64,000 nucleotides of DNA, from the NCBI GenBank assembly GCA_949710005.1, contig OX453276.1, positions 3,873,201-3,937,200 of the forward strand, written 5' to 3'. Shown here piece after piece: positions 44,051 to 57,096 of this stretch; the first letter of the stretch is position 1, and every line of letters begins with the position of its first letter. This DNA comes from Ricordea florida. Its lineage: Eukaryota; Cnidaria; Anthozoa; Corallimorpharia; Ricordeidae. The translations under genes were made by a program, and so were the position numbers. The notes under the pieces are model-generated. The model saw only the letters and a program-made list of their open reading frames with translations, was not told where the DNA came from and searched no databases.

Positions 44051-44388
44051 ATTAATGTACTTTCTACGCGGAACTGTATCATGCGTGATCGAGAACATTC
44101 TAATCAGTGTGTGTTCGCCGTTTCTAGTGACGAAAAACATGGAAATAGTGTTTGCATTTTTAGAGGTCAGATATATCACTGATATTTTTAAAAAACATTG
44201 TTGCTATTTAAGCAATTCAAACTGGAGAAAACATCAGATCTGGACAACAACTCTTCACAGCTTGGGCTGAACATCCACAGACGCAAGACGAAGATCTTGA
44301 GGGTAAACACAACAACTGAACATCCAGTCACCTTTTAATAGGGGGAGTCATTTGAGGACGTGGAGTATTTTAGTTACCTCGGTAGTAC

Positions 44389-44652
44389 CCAAGGGCGGAT
44401 CCAGGGGAGGTGAAATGGGTGAATTTTCACCCCCCCCCTTTTTCTGAGCCCCCTTCTTTCTCTTTTTTCTTATCCCTCGAATATTGAAATAATATTTGAT
44501 TTCTCTGATTGAGGTGGAGAATGTGCGTAAGCGATGATCGGTTCTACCAATCATGCTGATGCACAGACCTCAAACACCTTAACCAGGCTTTGGTTCTATT
44601 ACATTATTACAAAAATTTACCCCCCCATTTTAAAATCCAGGATCCGCGCCTG
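44389..44652. repeat. MITE with GGGCGGATCCAGG-type ends
   Basis: Left CAAGGGCGGATCCAGG and right CCAGGATCCGCGCCTGG are imperfect inverted repeats. Interior C-runs, no gene. Confidence 0.6.
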
Positions 44653-44660
44653 GTACCATT

Positions 44661-44881
44661 AGGGAGTTTAAGCAAGCGCGTTTTTGAGACGCGGACGGCA
44701 ACCGGAAGTGAGCTGCTCCCTTTTAGCTTGTTTTCACAGAACTACATTTACATTGATTAGTAACATTTCTCCATTAGAGATGATCACTATAAAAATATTG
44801 GAGACACCAATGTCCCGGCACGTGAAATGTTCTCTTCCGGTTCCCGTCCGCGTCTCAAAAAAGCGCGTGTTTAAGCTCCCT
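44661..44881. repeat. 221 bp MITE (AGGGAGTTTAAGCAAGCGCG ends)
   Basis: Inverted arms of about 45 bp including GAGACGCGGACGG. ATT lies on both sides (44658-44660, 44882-44884). Confidence 0.75.
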
Positions 44882-45271
44882 ATTGACAAGCAAGGAGGCA
44901 CAGACGCGGACATTAAAATTAGAAACAAAATGCACGCATCACCTTTGCTGTCATGAAAAATATCTGGAGTTCAAGGAAAATCACCACACGAACCAAACTG
45001 AGGCTCTTTAATTCCAACATTAAGTTTTCCTTTTTGCTTCAGAGACTTGGAAAACAACAAAGGCATCGACAAAGAAACTCCAAGTTTTTATTAATAAGTG
45101 CCTGCGTATGATTTTACAGTTGGCATGGTCAGATAGAGTCGGTAACATCGACATATAGCAGAGAGACTGTTCTTGACCTCAGTATGCTTGTAACGGCCTC
45201 TTTGGTTAGAACTGGTCGAGGCCGTTGAGTGTCAACGCGCCAGTGACGAGCCGGAGTCCCTGAACACTTAA

Positions 45272-47795
45272 GAGCGACGGTCAGGAAATATCGACCATTG
45301 AGTGGCAAGAGTTGAAAATTTAATTTCGCTTATTTTCTGACTATAAGAAGCCACTAAGAATAGAAGAAATTTAATGTATTTGTTTTTCTTCCGGAGCGCT
45401 TCAATTCTGAGAAAACTGAGAAGAACGAATTTGACCCGCGACGATCCCGAAAGGTCCCGCAAGCAAGTGTGAAATTGATATTTTAAACTGACTTTTGGTC
45501 TTCAAGGAAAAACGATTCAAAGGATCATAACACCGAATTTTGATAGAGTGAGTGCCGTACTTTCATAGAAACTATATGACTTATCTTTATTGTTGTTCAT
45601 AAATAGCAAACAACGCGCAGGAAAGTGCTCTATTTTCAAACGTGAAAAATCCCGCAAATACCTCCTTAATTCAAATGTTTTTTTCACTATGTGGTATAAT
45701 TCAGATTTTCCTTTTAACTATGTTATTAGAGGGATTTAAGGTTGTTCTTGATAATATGTTAGAATCAGCATGGGTTTTTTTTACAGCGCCTCACACTAAG
45801 GTTTTGAAATGACCGTAATTCATTCAAATTTCTACAACGGCTGAGTAAACAATTCTTGTTGCGTGACCGTAACGTCAAGCGGAGTTTTTACACAGCTGAC
45901 CGGAATATACACGAAAGCGTACTGAAAACGATTCTGGTGTGCGCTTTTCGCCCTTTTTTATTGAAAAAAAGGTAAGCGGCCAAAGAGAGGTTATTTGTTC
46001 TCATTGTTAAGGTGGAAGTTTTCTTTTTCACTATAAGATGTTTTCACTGATAAATATCAGGATGTAATTTGATTAGCTCTCGGTTAACCTGTTTAACTTT
46101 TATACTTGTTTTTTTCGCTTCCTTTGGTTTCAGAAGAATCGGAACAGAGAGACAAAAATGATAGATGCTTTTTAAATTGATATTTACTTCAATTGTGAGG
46201 ATTTATTTTTATTATTTGTTGAAGAAATGACAGAGTTGGCAAAAACTCGAAGCAGTTTACTAGCTCTAGCGTATTAGTAAATTGAATTAGTCAATTAAAT
46301 GCAGAAAAATTTAATTAGCAAAGTTGGAGTGAATTTGCTTTGCCAGTTTTGTGTCATCATGGACGTTAAGTGCTCGTTTAGCTCCTTAGTCGGCGGTTCT
46401 TGCTCTTATGACCCCAGAGATAGGAGCAGATCAACTGAGGTTATTCCATTTCTAAACTACAAAAGAGACATCGCGGGTCATAAGTCTTCGTTGTCAATAC
46501 TGACGTAGACGTAGAAACCGAAATCGAACTTATTTTGGGAAGAGGTATCTACATCCTTTTCTTGGGAGTTAAACCTTTCGGAATTAACGATTTGTCCCCG
46601 GCACCGCTCATCTCTTGGTATTGGGTGGCGTCGAGGATCGAATCTGTGCCGAGTTCCTCCGCCAATCTCGAAGCACGACTTTTTACAGTCTTTTTAGCGA
46701 TTATTATGTCGTCAATGTATTCCATGAAAGACTATTTTTCTGGCTGCCTTGATACCCTCCCCGTCCCCCATCCCACAGCTTGTATTGCGCTTTGCGCATA
46801 TAATTTCCATATTCGCCTTCAAGCAACAGATGCCAAGACATAAGCCTGAATCAGGAGCCCCTTCTGGTTTGAATCTTTTACCTTTCTATTTACTTGTCTA
46901 GGACGATCGATTTTTTCTTCCTCAAAACACTGTTCTCATTCGCCGTCAAGAAATGCATTGTTAATATTGTGATTCCGTGACTGATCGACTCCCCAATATC
47001 ACGTTTAGTCACGAAACAATTCGTCACGCGGAGTCTCCGGTCGATAGAGTTTAGCGTTTCAAAATGGCTAAAATTCACCCAGTTTGGCTTTTCTATCTCA
47101 CTCTTTAAGTAGAAACGCAACTTTGCAACTATAAGGCCTACAAGGGTTAAGAAAAATGAGTATCTGGAGATCAAATATCCACTTTCATGGATTTCGAAAC
47201 TGGAAGTGTTTACACAATAACCGCCGACCCACCATGAAAATTCCACAACTTCGATACCGCCTTATAGAGACTTCCTTCAATAACCCAAGCTAATTCCTAG
47301 GTATGTTTTAGATGTATGTCTAAATGTGGGATTTAACTAGAATGAAGTCAATTTGGAGTTATACCACATGTGCAATATTGCCGTCGAAAATCAATAACAA
47401 AACGGAGTTTTTGTTATCCATAAAACCTATTCCTCATTTTTGAATTATTTCTGCTCGGTGAGTGTCGCTTTTGCTCTAAAAGAATCTTCTAGTAAAAGAA
47501 GAACAGTGGTTCTGTTGAAAGAAAGTGTCCAAATTTTTCCCTGCGACTTTGTTTGCGAACGAGAGGCAAGTTGATGTATGCAAATTTCACGCAAATAATT
47601 AGCCAATTTTGTGACTCCGACCACAAAAACCGATGTTCTAATTTTTCTAAAAAATAAAAAGCTTTTGGCGGGAACAATCCACATCAGGTATCTTATCTAC
47701 CTAAAAGCTATCTATGGACTAAAAATGAAAGAAATCGATTTTTCAACTCTTGCCACGAAATTAAGATTTTGGTCGATATTTCCTGACCGTCGCTC
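45272..47795. mobile_element. 2.5 kb TTAA-flanked DNA element without recognisable transposase
   Basis: Inverted ends GAGCGACGGTCAGGAAATAT plus CGACC, with TTAA at 45268-45271 and 47796-47799. Inner arms share GTGGCAAGAGTTGAAAA. Open frames inside are short and match nothing I know. TTAA targets fit piggyBac or Kolobok non-autonomous elements. Confidence 0.75.
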
Positions 47796-47799
47796 TTAA

Positions 47800-48193
47800 C
47801 TATTTATTCAATCCGACTGGCTACAAAGCGGTGAAACACCAGTGAGAAATCCTGGCTAGAACATGGCTTATTTAAATACTATTCGAACAAACCGGGAAGT
47901 TCTGAACGAAAAACTCTGACCACGAGGTAAAAAACAACGCTTCCCCTACGTATCGCTCACGTATCTCATTTGGTGAAAACGAAGAGAACTAGGCGCTAGT
48001 GTCCAGTACTAATTAATGTCCAACAATAGAAAAGTACAAAGCCGTTGCAAAACAGCGGCTGCAACAATGCTCTTGAGAAGGACTAGGCGAAGTACTACTA
48101 CCCAGCAATTTAAACTGTGTACGCAGTGAGCAGTTTGAACCATACTGTATTGTTAAGTCTGTAAATTCATGCCGACAGGCAGAGTTTGTCAAG
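47800..48193. other. Intergenic, no gene seen
   Basis: No coding or RNA feature that I can support. Confidence 0.4.
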
Positions 48194-48399
48194 AACACAA
48201 GAAATTTGGTAAATAAAACGAATTGATTAAGGAAGTTATTCCCCCATAAGGTAAGAGGGAGGTGCTGACGTTTCGAGTGTTAGCCCTTCGTCGTCGCTCC
48301 GAAGAAGGGCTAACGCTCGAAACGTCAGCACCTCCCTTTCACCTTACGGTGGTATAACTTACTTTATCAATTCGTTTGATTATCCCAATTTCTTGTGTT
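48194..48399. repeat. Foldback repeat with about 100 bp arms
   Basis: AACACAAGAAATT at the left pairs with AATTTCTTGTGTT at the right. The arms meet near 48292 around GAAGGGCTAACGCTCGAAAC. A single-arm copy is at 8738-8845. Confidence 0.75.
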
Positions 48400-49176
48400 T
48401 CAATTCCCCACCGACGCAGCATCGGTTTCTTTAGAAGCTATCCCCACAATATTTGTCAAGAACAGTTGATTTCCTTTTTGCCTCAACTGAACATAGAGAA
48501 GGTGCAAAATAAGCTATGTTTTGCGAAAAAAAAGTAAACCGTTGAATGACTCTGTTAAAAGGACAATTCCTCTTTGAAAAAAGAGAGGAGCAGTCGCCAC
48601 ATTTCAACAATGAAGACACGGTACTTGAGATTTCCGTATGACGTCGACACAGCAATGATATCGATACGTTGACTGTTTGCGATATTGGATGCGAAAAATA
48701 AACAAAAGAAATACACCGTGGTCTAATCACACAGCATGAGACAGTTTAATCGGGGCAAAGCTTAAAAGCTGAAAATATGTTGTCAGCACGAAGCCCTCAG
48801 TGAGTAAATATAATTACACAGTTTCCCGCCTTGATAACTGCAAGTTTTTTTGTGTACAGTTTTATATCGACGGAAATTGGAGAAAACGCTGACCAAGCAG
48901 ATTCAATAAAGTAATGCAAGCACAATTTTTCATCGAGTGTTTGCTATGGTTGTCCAGGAGTAAAGAAAGCGAAAGCGATACAAATTCCTGTATAGAATTC
49001 ACAGCTTAATTACCACAGAAACGGCAGTACTTAATTTAAACAGTAGATTGGAGAATTATAGTAAACTCTACGTGCACATTTTAGGGGTACTCTCAGCGTT
49101 ATTTTTACTATTAACGATAAGAAGAGGAACTACACGGGGAAAAAAGTTTCTTGGCTTCATTAGGTATACCGAGTAT
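48400..49176. other. Intergenic, no gene seen
   Basis: Unique-looking AT-rich sequence up to the border of the segmental duplication. Confidence 0.4.
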
Positions 49177-49402
49177 ACCGTTTGATTAATAATATCATGG
49201 GTGACAAATTACTCTTTAATTTTCGCGCCGTAGGAGAAGTTGTCATAACAACATTGTAATTTCACATGTGAATTGATTATAACTTAACGCCGAAATTTTC
49301 TGCGCCAAAATTAAGGAGTAATTTGTCACCCATGATATTTTGAAATGAGTACTGATCTGTGGATTGACGCAGGTTTTAGTTATTGGAGAATTGACTTTAA
49401 AG

Positions 49403-49412
49403 GGGAAATCCC
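49403..49412. promoter_or_regulatory. Conserved NF-kB-type site upstream of the RHIM-TPR4 pseudogene
   Basis: GGGAAATCCC, 59 bases before the ATG at 49462, identical to the copy A site. Here the sequence upstream is the uninterrupted ancestral flank. Confidence 0.45.
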
Positions 49413-50514
49413 TCATTCCTGCTTTTATTTTACCTCATTTGGGTTTCTTATCACTGACAAGATGGCGGGCAATAGACCACGACCTATGCCAGACACTCCG
49501 ATGTCTAGTGGTTCTCAACCAGCATTTAATGTGGATTTGAGATGGAGCCAAATAGATGTCCTTCAGATTGGGGATGGTAACGTGGTTAATTTTCAATGTC
49601 CCCGTCAGTTAGAACTTGGGAAAATCTCCTCAGCCTCGGACAAAGTGCCCCTTCCCCGATCACACAGGGAATATAGGGTTGTTGTCATTGTGGCGCAAAG
49701 CGGAAGCAAAGGACATTAACTTCGCGCAAAAGAAACGAAAGTCAAATTCAAAATTAATCTCCAGTAGTAGCGGAGATGAATTGACCTTAACGAAGCCTTC
49801 ACCAGATTTATTGGAAGTCCTTAGAGGGATATGTCGAAAACGAAGACCCAAAAACGAAGACCGAAGACCGAAGACCCTGTGGTCTAAAACGAAGACCCAC
49901 TGGTCTAAAACGAAGACCCACTGGTCTAAAACGAAGACCCTGTGGTCTAAAACGAAGACCCTGTGGTCTAAAACGAAGACCCTATGGTCTAAAACGAAGA
50001 CCCTGTGGTCTAAAACGAAGACCCTGTGGTCTAAAACGAAGACCCTGTGGTCTAAAACGAAGACCCTGTGGTCTAAAACGAAGACCCACTGGTCTAAAAC
50101 GAAGACCCACTGGTCTAAAACGAAGACCCTGTGGTCAAAAACGAAGACCCACTGGTCTCATTGCTGTAGCGCATAAATAAAATGTCATCTGAGCGCGCGA
50201 CAAACTTGACAGTTGCTTTATCTCAGTCGGTACAACACGTGTCGAATTGTGTAACGCAATTAAATTCCAACAGTATAGAAATATACGTTTTAGTGACGAT
50301 TTTAGTATATCTTGTCGTCACCGATATTCTATTTTTCAAATGCATATAAGCAAATTACGATGAGGTGACTTCATTACTTTGCTATATATACTGTCCTTAT
50401 CTTATAAAGGCGCAAAGGTCAACTTTGCGTGACTCGGAAATTTATTCACCACGTGCTACAATAATTTAATTTTCCCGGGAAAATTACATTATCACTCTCA
50501 CATGCATCCCTGCG

Positions 50515-50950
50515 TTGAGAATGTCGTTTTTTCGGCATTTCAAGCTTCCCCAATTCTTAAAAAAGCAACAATCTTCTGCGGAAATTATCGAGAACATAAA
50601 AGTATTTGATTGCAATGCTCTGCAAGTGAAAAAGCGGCTCGGTCAAGGTGCTTTTGGCGATGTATACACCACAGAAACACCTACAGAATATGGAACTGAG
50701 GTAAAGGCCAAAACAGTGGTTGTCAAGAAAATGTTGCATGTCCTTGACCAAGGCGAGAAGAAACTTTTCTTCAAAGAAGTAGCTCTTCTCAATGGACTTC
50801 TGCACCCCAACATTGTGAAACTGCTTGGAGTATCAGCCGCTGGCGATAATGCTTGAATATGTTTACTTTGACTTCAAGCTGTTTGGCGTCGACGATTTGC
50901 GTGTCAGCTCGCTGATTTCTTGCTGCAAATTAACGATTTCAACTGCAAAG
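50515..50950 (+). pseudogene. Captured protein kinase N-lobe fragment
   Basis: Reads MRMSFFRHFK, then a glycine loop RLGQGAFGDVY at about 41-51, VVVKKM (ATP-binding Lys), FFKEVALLNGLLHPNIVKLLGV (helix C Glu at 88), and, after a frame change near 50830, a hinge-like IMLEYVYFDF. The style is tyrosine-kinase-like/TKL. No catalytic loop (HRD) or DFG follows, so it is inactive. It sits between the foldback arms, inside the broken RHIM gene. Whether the source kinase was RIPK-related cannot be told. Confidence 0.7.
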
Positions 50951-51452
50951 GATTCCACGATGTAATTAATCATGCGGATTCTTGCAGGAGCCCATGGGTT
51001 CCTGATTGCAGTTGTTGTTGTAGTGAAAGTTCATGCAGGTGTCCCTAGGGTTACCTTATCAAGTGCAACAGTGTTAGCCCTATTAATCAAAGTAGCAGAA
51101 ACATCTGAGCTGTGCTATCAGAACAAAATTTATTACTCAAACTCCGACACATTAAAAAGAACACTTAGTGTAATGTAAGGACTGTTCATCTAACAAAAAT
51201 TTAAAGATAAGTCATCTTTTGACTTACGCGACAGCTTTCTCGGACAGCCATAACGGCACAAGCCTTTGAAATGCAAACGTGATCTGATACAAAATGAAGA
51301 GCCTGTTTGCTGTATGACACTTTTGACATATATCAAAACCACAACAGTTCTATAACTGTTGTTCGTTTTTACACTTGACTTGGCCAATGTATAATCAATC
51401 ACAAATTTTCCCGGGGACATTGCATGTGCTATATTTGTTTGTGGAAGCTTAT

Positions 51453-52502
51453 CCACGTGTACGGAAGCCTGTAAGTACGGAAGCCTGTAAGGGACATTCG
51501 AGATGCGAGTTAGTAGGAGAAGAAAAAAAATTTTGGAGGTAAATGCGACATAAAAATGCGAGATGCGAGATAAAAAATGCGACATGCGAGATAAAAAATG
51601 CGACATGCGAGATAAAAAATGCGACATGCGAGATAAAAAATGCGAGATAAAAATGCGACATGCGAGATAAAAAATGCGACATGCGAGATAAAAAATGCGA
51701 GATAAAAATGCGAGATGCGAAATAGGGCCTTCGCTTTCAAACTGGCAGATGGAGAAGCGGCTGCTGATAATATTGGCTTATAAAGCTACGTGGCTGCTTA
51801 TTTTCCTCTGTGTTTTGTGTCGGTTATGGTTATGGAAAATGGAGTTGCCTGTACTTATTGGTATTTTTGTTGCATGTCTTTCACACTTGATGAACTGTGT
51901 AAATGCTGTTCTTCCCAGCTACATACCAGCACTATCCCTAAATGCCCAGCAAGATCGTATCCTCTTGATTGTATTCGATGATATAGAAGTTCGATTACGT
52001 AGTGAGAAAGACATGCAACAAGAATACCAATAAGTACAGGCAACTTTATTTTCCATAACCATAACAGACACAAAACACAGAGGAAAATAAGCAGCCGCGT
52101 AGTAGCTCATAAGTCAATATTATCACCAGCCGCTTCTCAGTCTGCCATTTTGAAGGCGAAGAAAGTCCTATGAACAAGTCCTATCTCGCATCTCGCATTT
52201 TTATCTCGCATTTTTTATCTCGCATCTCGCATTTTTATCTCGCATGTCGCATTTTTTATCTCGCATGTCGCATTTTTTATCTCGCATGTCGCATTTTTTA
52301 TCTCGCATGTCGCATTTTTTATCTCGCATGTCGCATTTTTTATCTCGCATCTCGCATTTTTTATCTCGCATGTCGCATTTTTTATCTCGCATGTCGCATT
52401 TTTATGTCGCATTTACCTCCAGAAATTTTTTTCTTCTCCTACTAACTCGCATCTCGAATGTCCCTTACAGGCTTCCGTACTTACAGGCTTCCGTACACGT
52501 GG
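51453..52502. mobile_element. Inner foldback element with 21 bp minisatellite arms
   Basis: Ends CCACGTGTACGGAAGCCTG are inverted. Both arms carry tandem GCGAGATAAAAAATGCGACAT units (51545-51720, and inverted at 52180-52410), then a conserved 150 bp arm containing TTATGGTTATGGAAAA. Long open frames here are by-products of the tandem repeat. Confidence 0.8.
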
Positions 52503-53953
52503 CTTTGAAAGTCACACACAGTTGACCTACCTCAAACGATAGGCACAGTCACAGTATGGCGTAGTATAATTGAAGTCACCTCATCGTAATTTGCTCATGC
52601 ATTTGAAAAATAGAACATTGGTGACGACAAGATATACTAAAATTGTCACTAAAACGTATATTTCTATACTGTTGGAATTTAATTGCGTTACACAATTCGA
52701 CACGTGTTGTACCGACTGAGATAAAGCAACTGTCAAGTTTGTCGCGCGCTCAGATGACATTTTATTTATGCGCTACAGCAGTGAGACCAGTGGGTCTTCG
52801 TTTTAGACCAGTGGGTCTTCGTTTTAAACCAGTGGGTCTTCGTTTTAGACCAGTGGGTCTTCGTTTTAGACCACAGGGTCTTCGTTTTAGACCACAGGGT
52901 CTTCGGTCTTCGTTTTTGGATCTTCGTTTTCGACACATCCAAGTGGGAAGAAAAGTATCCCTGGAAAAAGCTTTCAGAATCATCAACGAACTGCATCCTT
53001 TGCGAGACAGCGGCAAGTGGAAAGAGTTTCAGAAAATTGCAGATAGTATTCTTCTCGACAGAAAAGGCGATTTACAGAGCGAGTTATTAGTCTCTTTCGA
53101 AAGAAGTGTCGTACGTTGTCAGTTATCAGAACGATCCCGAGAAATCAGTAGCAATGCTTGAAAGTGGCTTGAAAATTCTCAAGGAATCAAGATTTGAAGA
53201 CATGTATCTATTTTATTTCTTGATGGCGACAGCGTTTATACACCAAACGGGGTTTTACAGGCGTCAGAACAGACGTGGCGATGCCGAAGAAAGTCTTGCA
53301 TTGGCTCGCCAAAACGCAAGTGCTATAAAATCGGGTTATCGATCCTTGCCTATGAATCTGCTAGCAATCAGTCTAAGTACGTTTCACTCTTGCCTTATAA
53401 CAAAAGACGTGCAAATTTAGTAAACAAAGCTAAGAACACCATGGAAGAGTGCATTTCGATATGTGCACAAATAGACGGTCATGAACATTACATTCGTAAG
53501 GACCATTTTGGTCTCACAAAACTGGCTCTAGTGGTTTTAAACTGCCGCACACGAATGGCCCGCTCGAGGCCCGTGAAGGCGAACTGTTTAAACGACGCGA
53601 GAAGATACATCGAACGTTTGGAAAAGTACGAACATCAAGGTGAGATAAGCGAGGGAAACAGGATACAAATTTGGATGGCGAAATCTGACTTTGATTTCAG
53701 GTTGAACAATCTGCAAGCGGCGGAGGTCAAAGCCAAGCGTGCTATGGAAATGGCAGAAAAATTTGGGTTTAGTCTGGAGATAAGTCCTATCAAGGAACGA
53801 CTGGAAGATATTTCACAGTTAATCGCATCTCAAGAACAAACGGCCTTCACTCAATGGTCAGTGGCTCAACGAGCGCAGTCGCCAAGTTCCTTATCATCAA
53901 GCCCTGCTACTTCCACAAGGTACTCTCCCAGCTCTTCAGATTGCGAACTCTAA

Positions 53954-56900
53954 GTAAAATATGCTTGTAATTAATTTAAGCAGCTAAACTGATATTAGAT
54001 TTTCGCAGTAGCGTGATGGATTTTGATCGAGACGCTGCTCTCAAGAGTGGTGGAAGAATAGTGGATTGCAGGGGTGGGGTAGGGACAGTTGTACACCGTT
54101 TGATTGACAGAGAGGTGCAGAGAATTGTTCGGAGGTTTTGATATAGTTTTTTTTGGAAGTGGAGGGTTCAAAAGACTCTCCAGCATTGATTTAGAGATTT
54201 GCATAGCACTTGTACAAATGCATTTATATTTATTAATTTTTGTTGCCGAGATTACTGCAAACAAACATGCAGCATTAACCCTTTCAATACCCAAGTGACC
54301 CATGTATAAATTCTCTTTGTAATTCCAATACACTACTGCACAAACAGATTATAAGAATTCATAACATGATCAAATCAAGGGTACTAAATCGATCAGCTGC
54401 CAAATTCTCTTAACTAGAACATAAGGAACTGTATAGCGCTTCCTCCAGATAATTTAGACTTGATCTTGGCAGTGAAAGGGTTAAGCTGTGGGTTTGCTTG
54501 TTTTATACTAAACTTCACTTTTGTTGTATGTAGCACAGTGTAATTGAGTACAGGTTGCTTCTCAAAAGCAATGATGTTACAAGTGAATAGTTTCTTGAGT
54601 GGAGCTGAATTGTCAAAATGCCTCCTCAAAATACCGGTATTCACTGTTTAGTGGTAAAAATGGAGGTTTAAGTCTGTAGGAAATGTCAAAGTTATATCTG
54701 AAGTAACGTTTCCTTTTTTTAACTTGCCAACTGTAGTTTCCCTTTTCACCCACCCTGTTTTTCAGTTAACATGTAGTGATATCAAATGTTTTGGACAGTG
54801 CTATTCAAGAAGCACCAACTTTAACTGCCTTAAACATGGCATATCAAACAACAGTTTTAATGTTCAAGCCTTTTGGAGAATTGTTTTACTCAATATCTGT
54901 CACACAGATTTTTTTTGTCATTCATCTTTGTCCATATGCCAAGGAAACTAATAACTAAACTATTAACAAAAGTTTCTCTATAGAATCCCAGCAAAATAAT
55001 TTTATTGGAAAACAAAAAGATTGTACTGCTGTTGCTATAGTAACATCTAATGCCTGGCAACCTGCATCAAAATATACTTTGGTCGTCTTTGACACGGTCA
55101 GAATAAAACATGGACTGCGTACTACAGACTGTGGACTACAGGCTAGGTATAAAACACAGACTGGGGTATAAAATGAAGACCAGGGTATAAAACGAGGACT
55201 AGGGTATAAAACACAGACTGGGGTATTAAATGTGGACAAAAATGCGGGTTCTGAAAAACTAAAAATTTTTTAGTCACAAATTAACCAATTAATCCTGTTC
55301 ACCTTTTGCGTATCCATGTTTTCTTGTGCAGTCTCCAAGGAAAGACGTTCAAAGTTGGTTAATATTTGCGTCAACGACCCAACCATGTTGCATATGGTTG
55401 TTAATCTTGATTACGACTTACGCCTGCTGCCATTTTGTGATCATCTGGTTTGTGTGCTTGCAGGCATACAACAGTGTTTGTATATGTTGTCATTTAATTT
55501 TTTCCTTGGTTCAAATTTTATTTTCCTTTGTTTTTTGGTATGGTTATGTATGATAATGAGTTTGAAACAAAGGAAAATAAAATTTAAACCACGGAAAAAA
55601 TTGAACTACAACATATACATATGCTGGAACTCCTGGAATCCATAGAGCTTGTCGTCTGAACATCAGCAAAGTTTACTTCCTAAAATGTGCCTCGCGTTTC
55701 GTTTACTTACCCTAATTCTTAACCCCAGTCCGTGTTTTATACCCTAGTCCTTGTTTTATACCTGGTCCGTAGGATTCAGTCCATGTTTCATACCCCAATC
55801 CATGCTTTATACCTAACCCGTAGTCCATAGTCTGCAGTCCATGTTTTATACTGACCGTCTTTGACATATGTGGTAAAACATGGTAGCAATTGAAGGTTGC
55901 CTTGTGTTGACATTTTTGCCTTCAAGACTTTCACCTCAAAGACTAAAAAGCTACTGTGGGCCTCCTTAACTGCTTATATTAAGTCAGAAGACAGTTTTTA
56001 GTAATAAGTTTAATCCTTTCTTTTGATTTTCTAGAAGTAGCCTTTTTTTTTACTTTGGTGTTGACCAAGCTCCTTCAGTCAAGATGACTGCATATTGACC
56101 AAGTTCTTTATTGCGTTTGTATTGACGGAGATGTAATCGAGGTCAATAAAAACACTCAAAAGAATGAGGTCAAAATACAGCCATCTTGACCAAATGAGCT
56201 GGGTCAATAAAGGATTTATTATAAGGCCGTTGTGCTCTGTTTTGTTTTGTGGGACAACCTGGGAAATCCTGCGTGGGCAAGATAAGCCCATTCTGCACAC
56301 TTGGTTAGCCAATCAGAGCACAGGATTTGTCTCATCTTGTCCGCGCGCAGAACCAGCCATAAAATAAATTGTCATTATCAATATGCACATAATGTGAGGC
56401 CCCGAGGTAAACACTTGTTTTCTGTGAGTCCTGATGTTTCATAAAATGAATTCAAAGTCGAAGGAAGACAAAATTAACTGGTTTTCCAATTGCAAGGGAC
56501 TTGACAGTTACCTGTTTTGCAACATTCCTTGACTTTCACTTCAACAGTGACAAAGAATGGAAGTTATAAGAACTCAAAAATGCTGAATGAAGGATTTACA
56601 AACCTGAAAAAGTGGTTTCTGCAGGACTCTGCAGGTCTCTGTTGTGTTCATTCGTGAAAGTGAAAATGTGTAGTGTTTTCCCCACTTTTTAGCTATCATG
56701 CCATCTTCCATGATGCTTTGATCAGGTGCTGTCACATATTCTGTGTGGGGTAAAATTGCTGAATTATATCCTACTTGGGATACATTTTAATCAAAAATCA
56801 ATTAATGACAGTCCATGTTTAGTTGAATGAAAGTCTAGGAATATAACAAATCAGTTATCATCACAGAATAGACACTGGGTAGATAACCAAATCAGATTAC

Positions 56901-57063
56901 ACCTTTTGTGTGCAAGTTGGTTTCCGCTAATTACAAATCATCTGTAGGTGAATGGCTAAATTACAGGCCACTTAGTTCTGTACAGAAGTACATTTTGCAA
57001 TTAACCCTTTAAGCCCCAATAGTGTCTTTACAGATTTCACTCTGTCTAACGCCAGACGATTTC

Positions 57064-57096
<33 letters not shown>

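Larger units (their letters stand above)
49831..52938. mobile_element. Foldback element with minisatellite inverted repeats and captured kinase
   Basis: Inverted ends ATGTCGAAAACGAAGA lead into arrays of a 21 bp unit (CTGTGGTCTAAAACGAAGACC): about a dozen units at 49878-50160 and about six, inverted, at 52785-52905. The inversion continues through about 200 bases of unique arm (50160-50365 against 52577-52785). Flanks TCCTTAGAGG and TCCAAGTGGG may be a diverged 9-10 bp target duplication of the CCATTAGAGG found in copy A. It holds a kinase fragment and a second foldback. Confidence 0.8.
49462..53953 (+). pseudogene. RHIM-TPR4: broken duplicate of RHIM-TPR3
   Basis: Starts MAGNRPRPMP and keeps the RHIM-like core VLQIGDGNVVNF. 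A one-base deletion near 49660 causes a stop at about 49719. A 3.1 kb foldback element is inserted at 49831-52938, and further frameshifts lie near 53110 (extra bases) and 53340 (deletion of CTCCAAG). The helical repeats and the Ser-rich tail to 53953 are otherwise close to RHIM-TPR3. A short RHIM-containing peptide of about 85 residues could still be made; otherwise it is dead. Confidence 0.9.

Noticed and set aside
46299-46843. Two open frames inside the TTAA element as possible genes
   Set aside because: No start context, motif or splice model joins them, and similar-length frames occur on both strands.
49850-50160. Regular 21 bp repeats that could suggest a CRISPR array
   Set aside because: Units abut in tandem with no unique spacers, an inverted partner array exists at 52785-52905, and the context is animal transposon DNA.
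51695-52033. 112-codon frame with a hydrophobic segment resembling a small membrane protein
   Set aside because: It is made by the inner foldback arm, whose inverted copy gives an equivalent frame on the opposite strand; no independent support.
52170-52525. Long overlapping open frames on both strands (SHFLSRM- and MRDKKCD-type repeats)
   Set aside because: They are translations of the 21 bp minisatellite in the foldback arms; repeat length divisible by three keeps all frames open.
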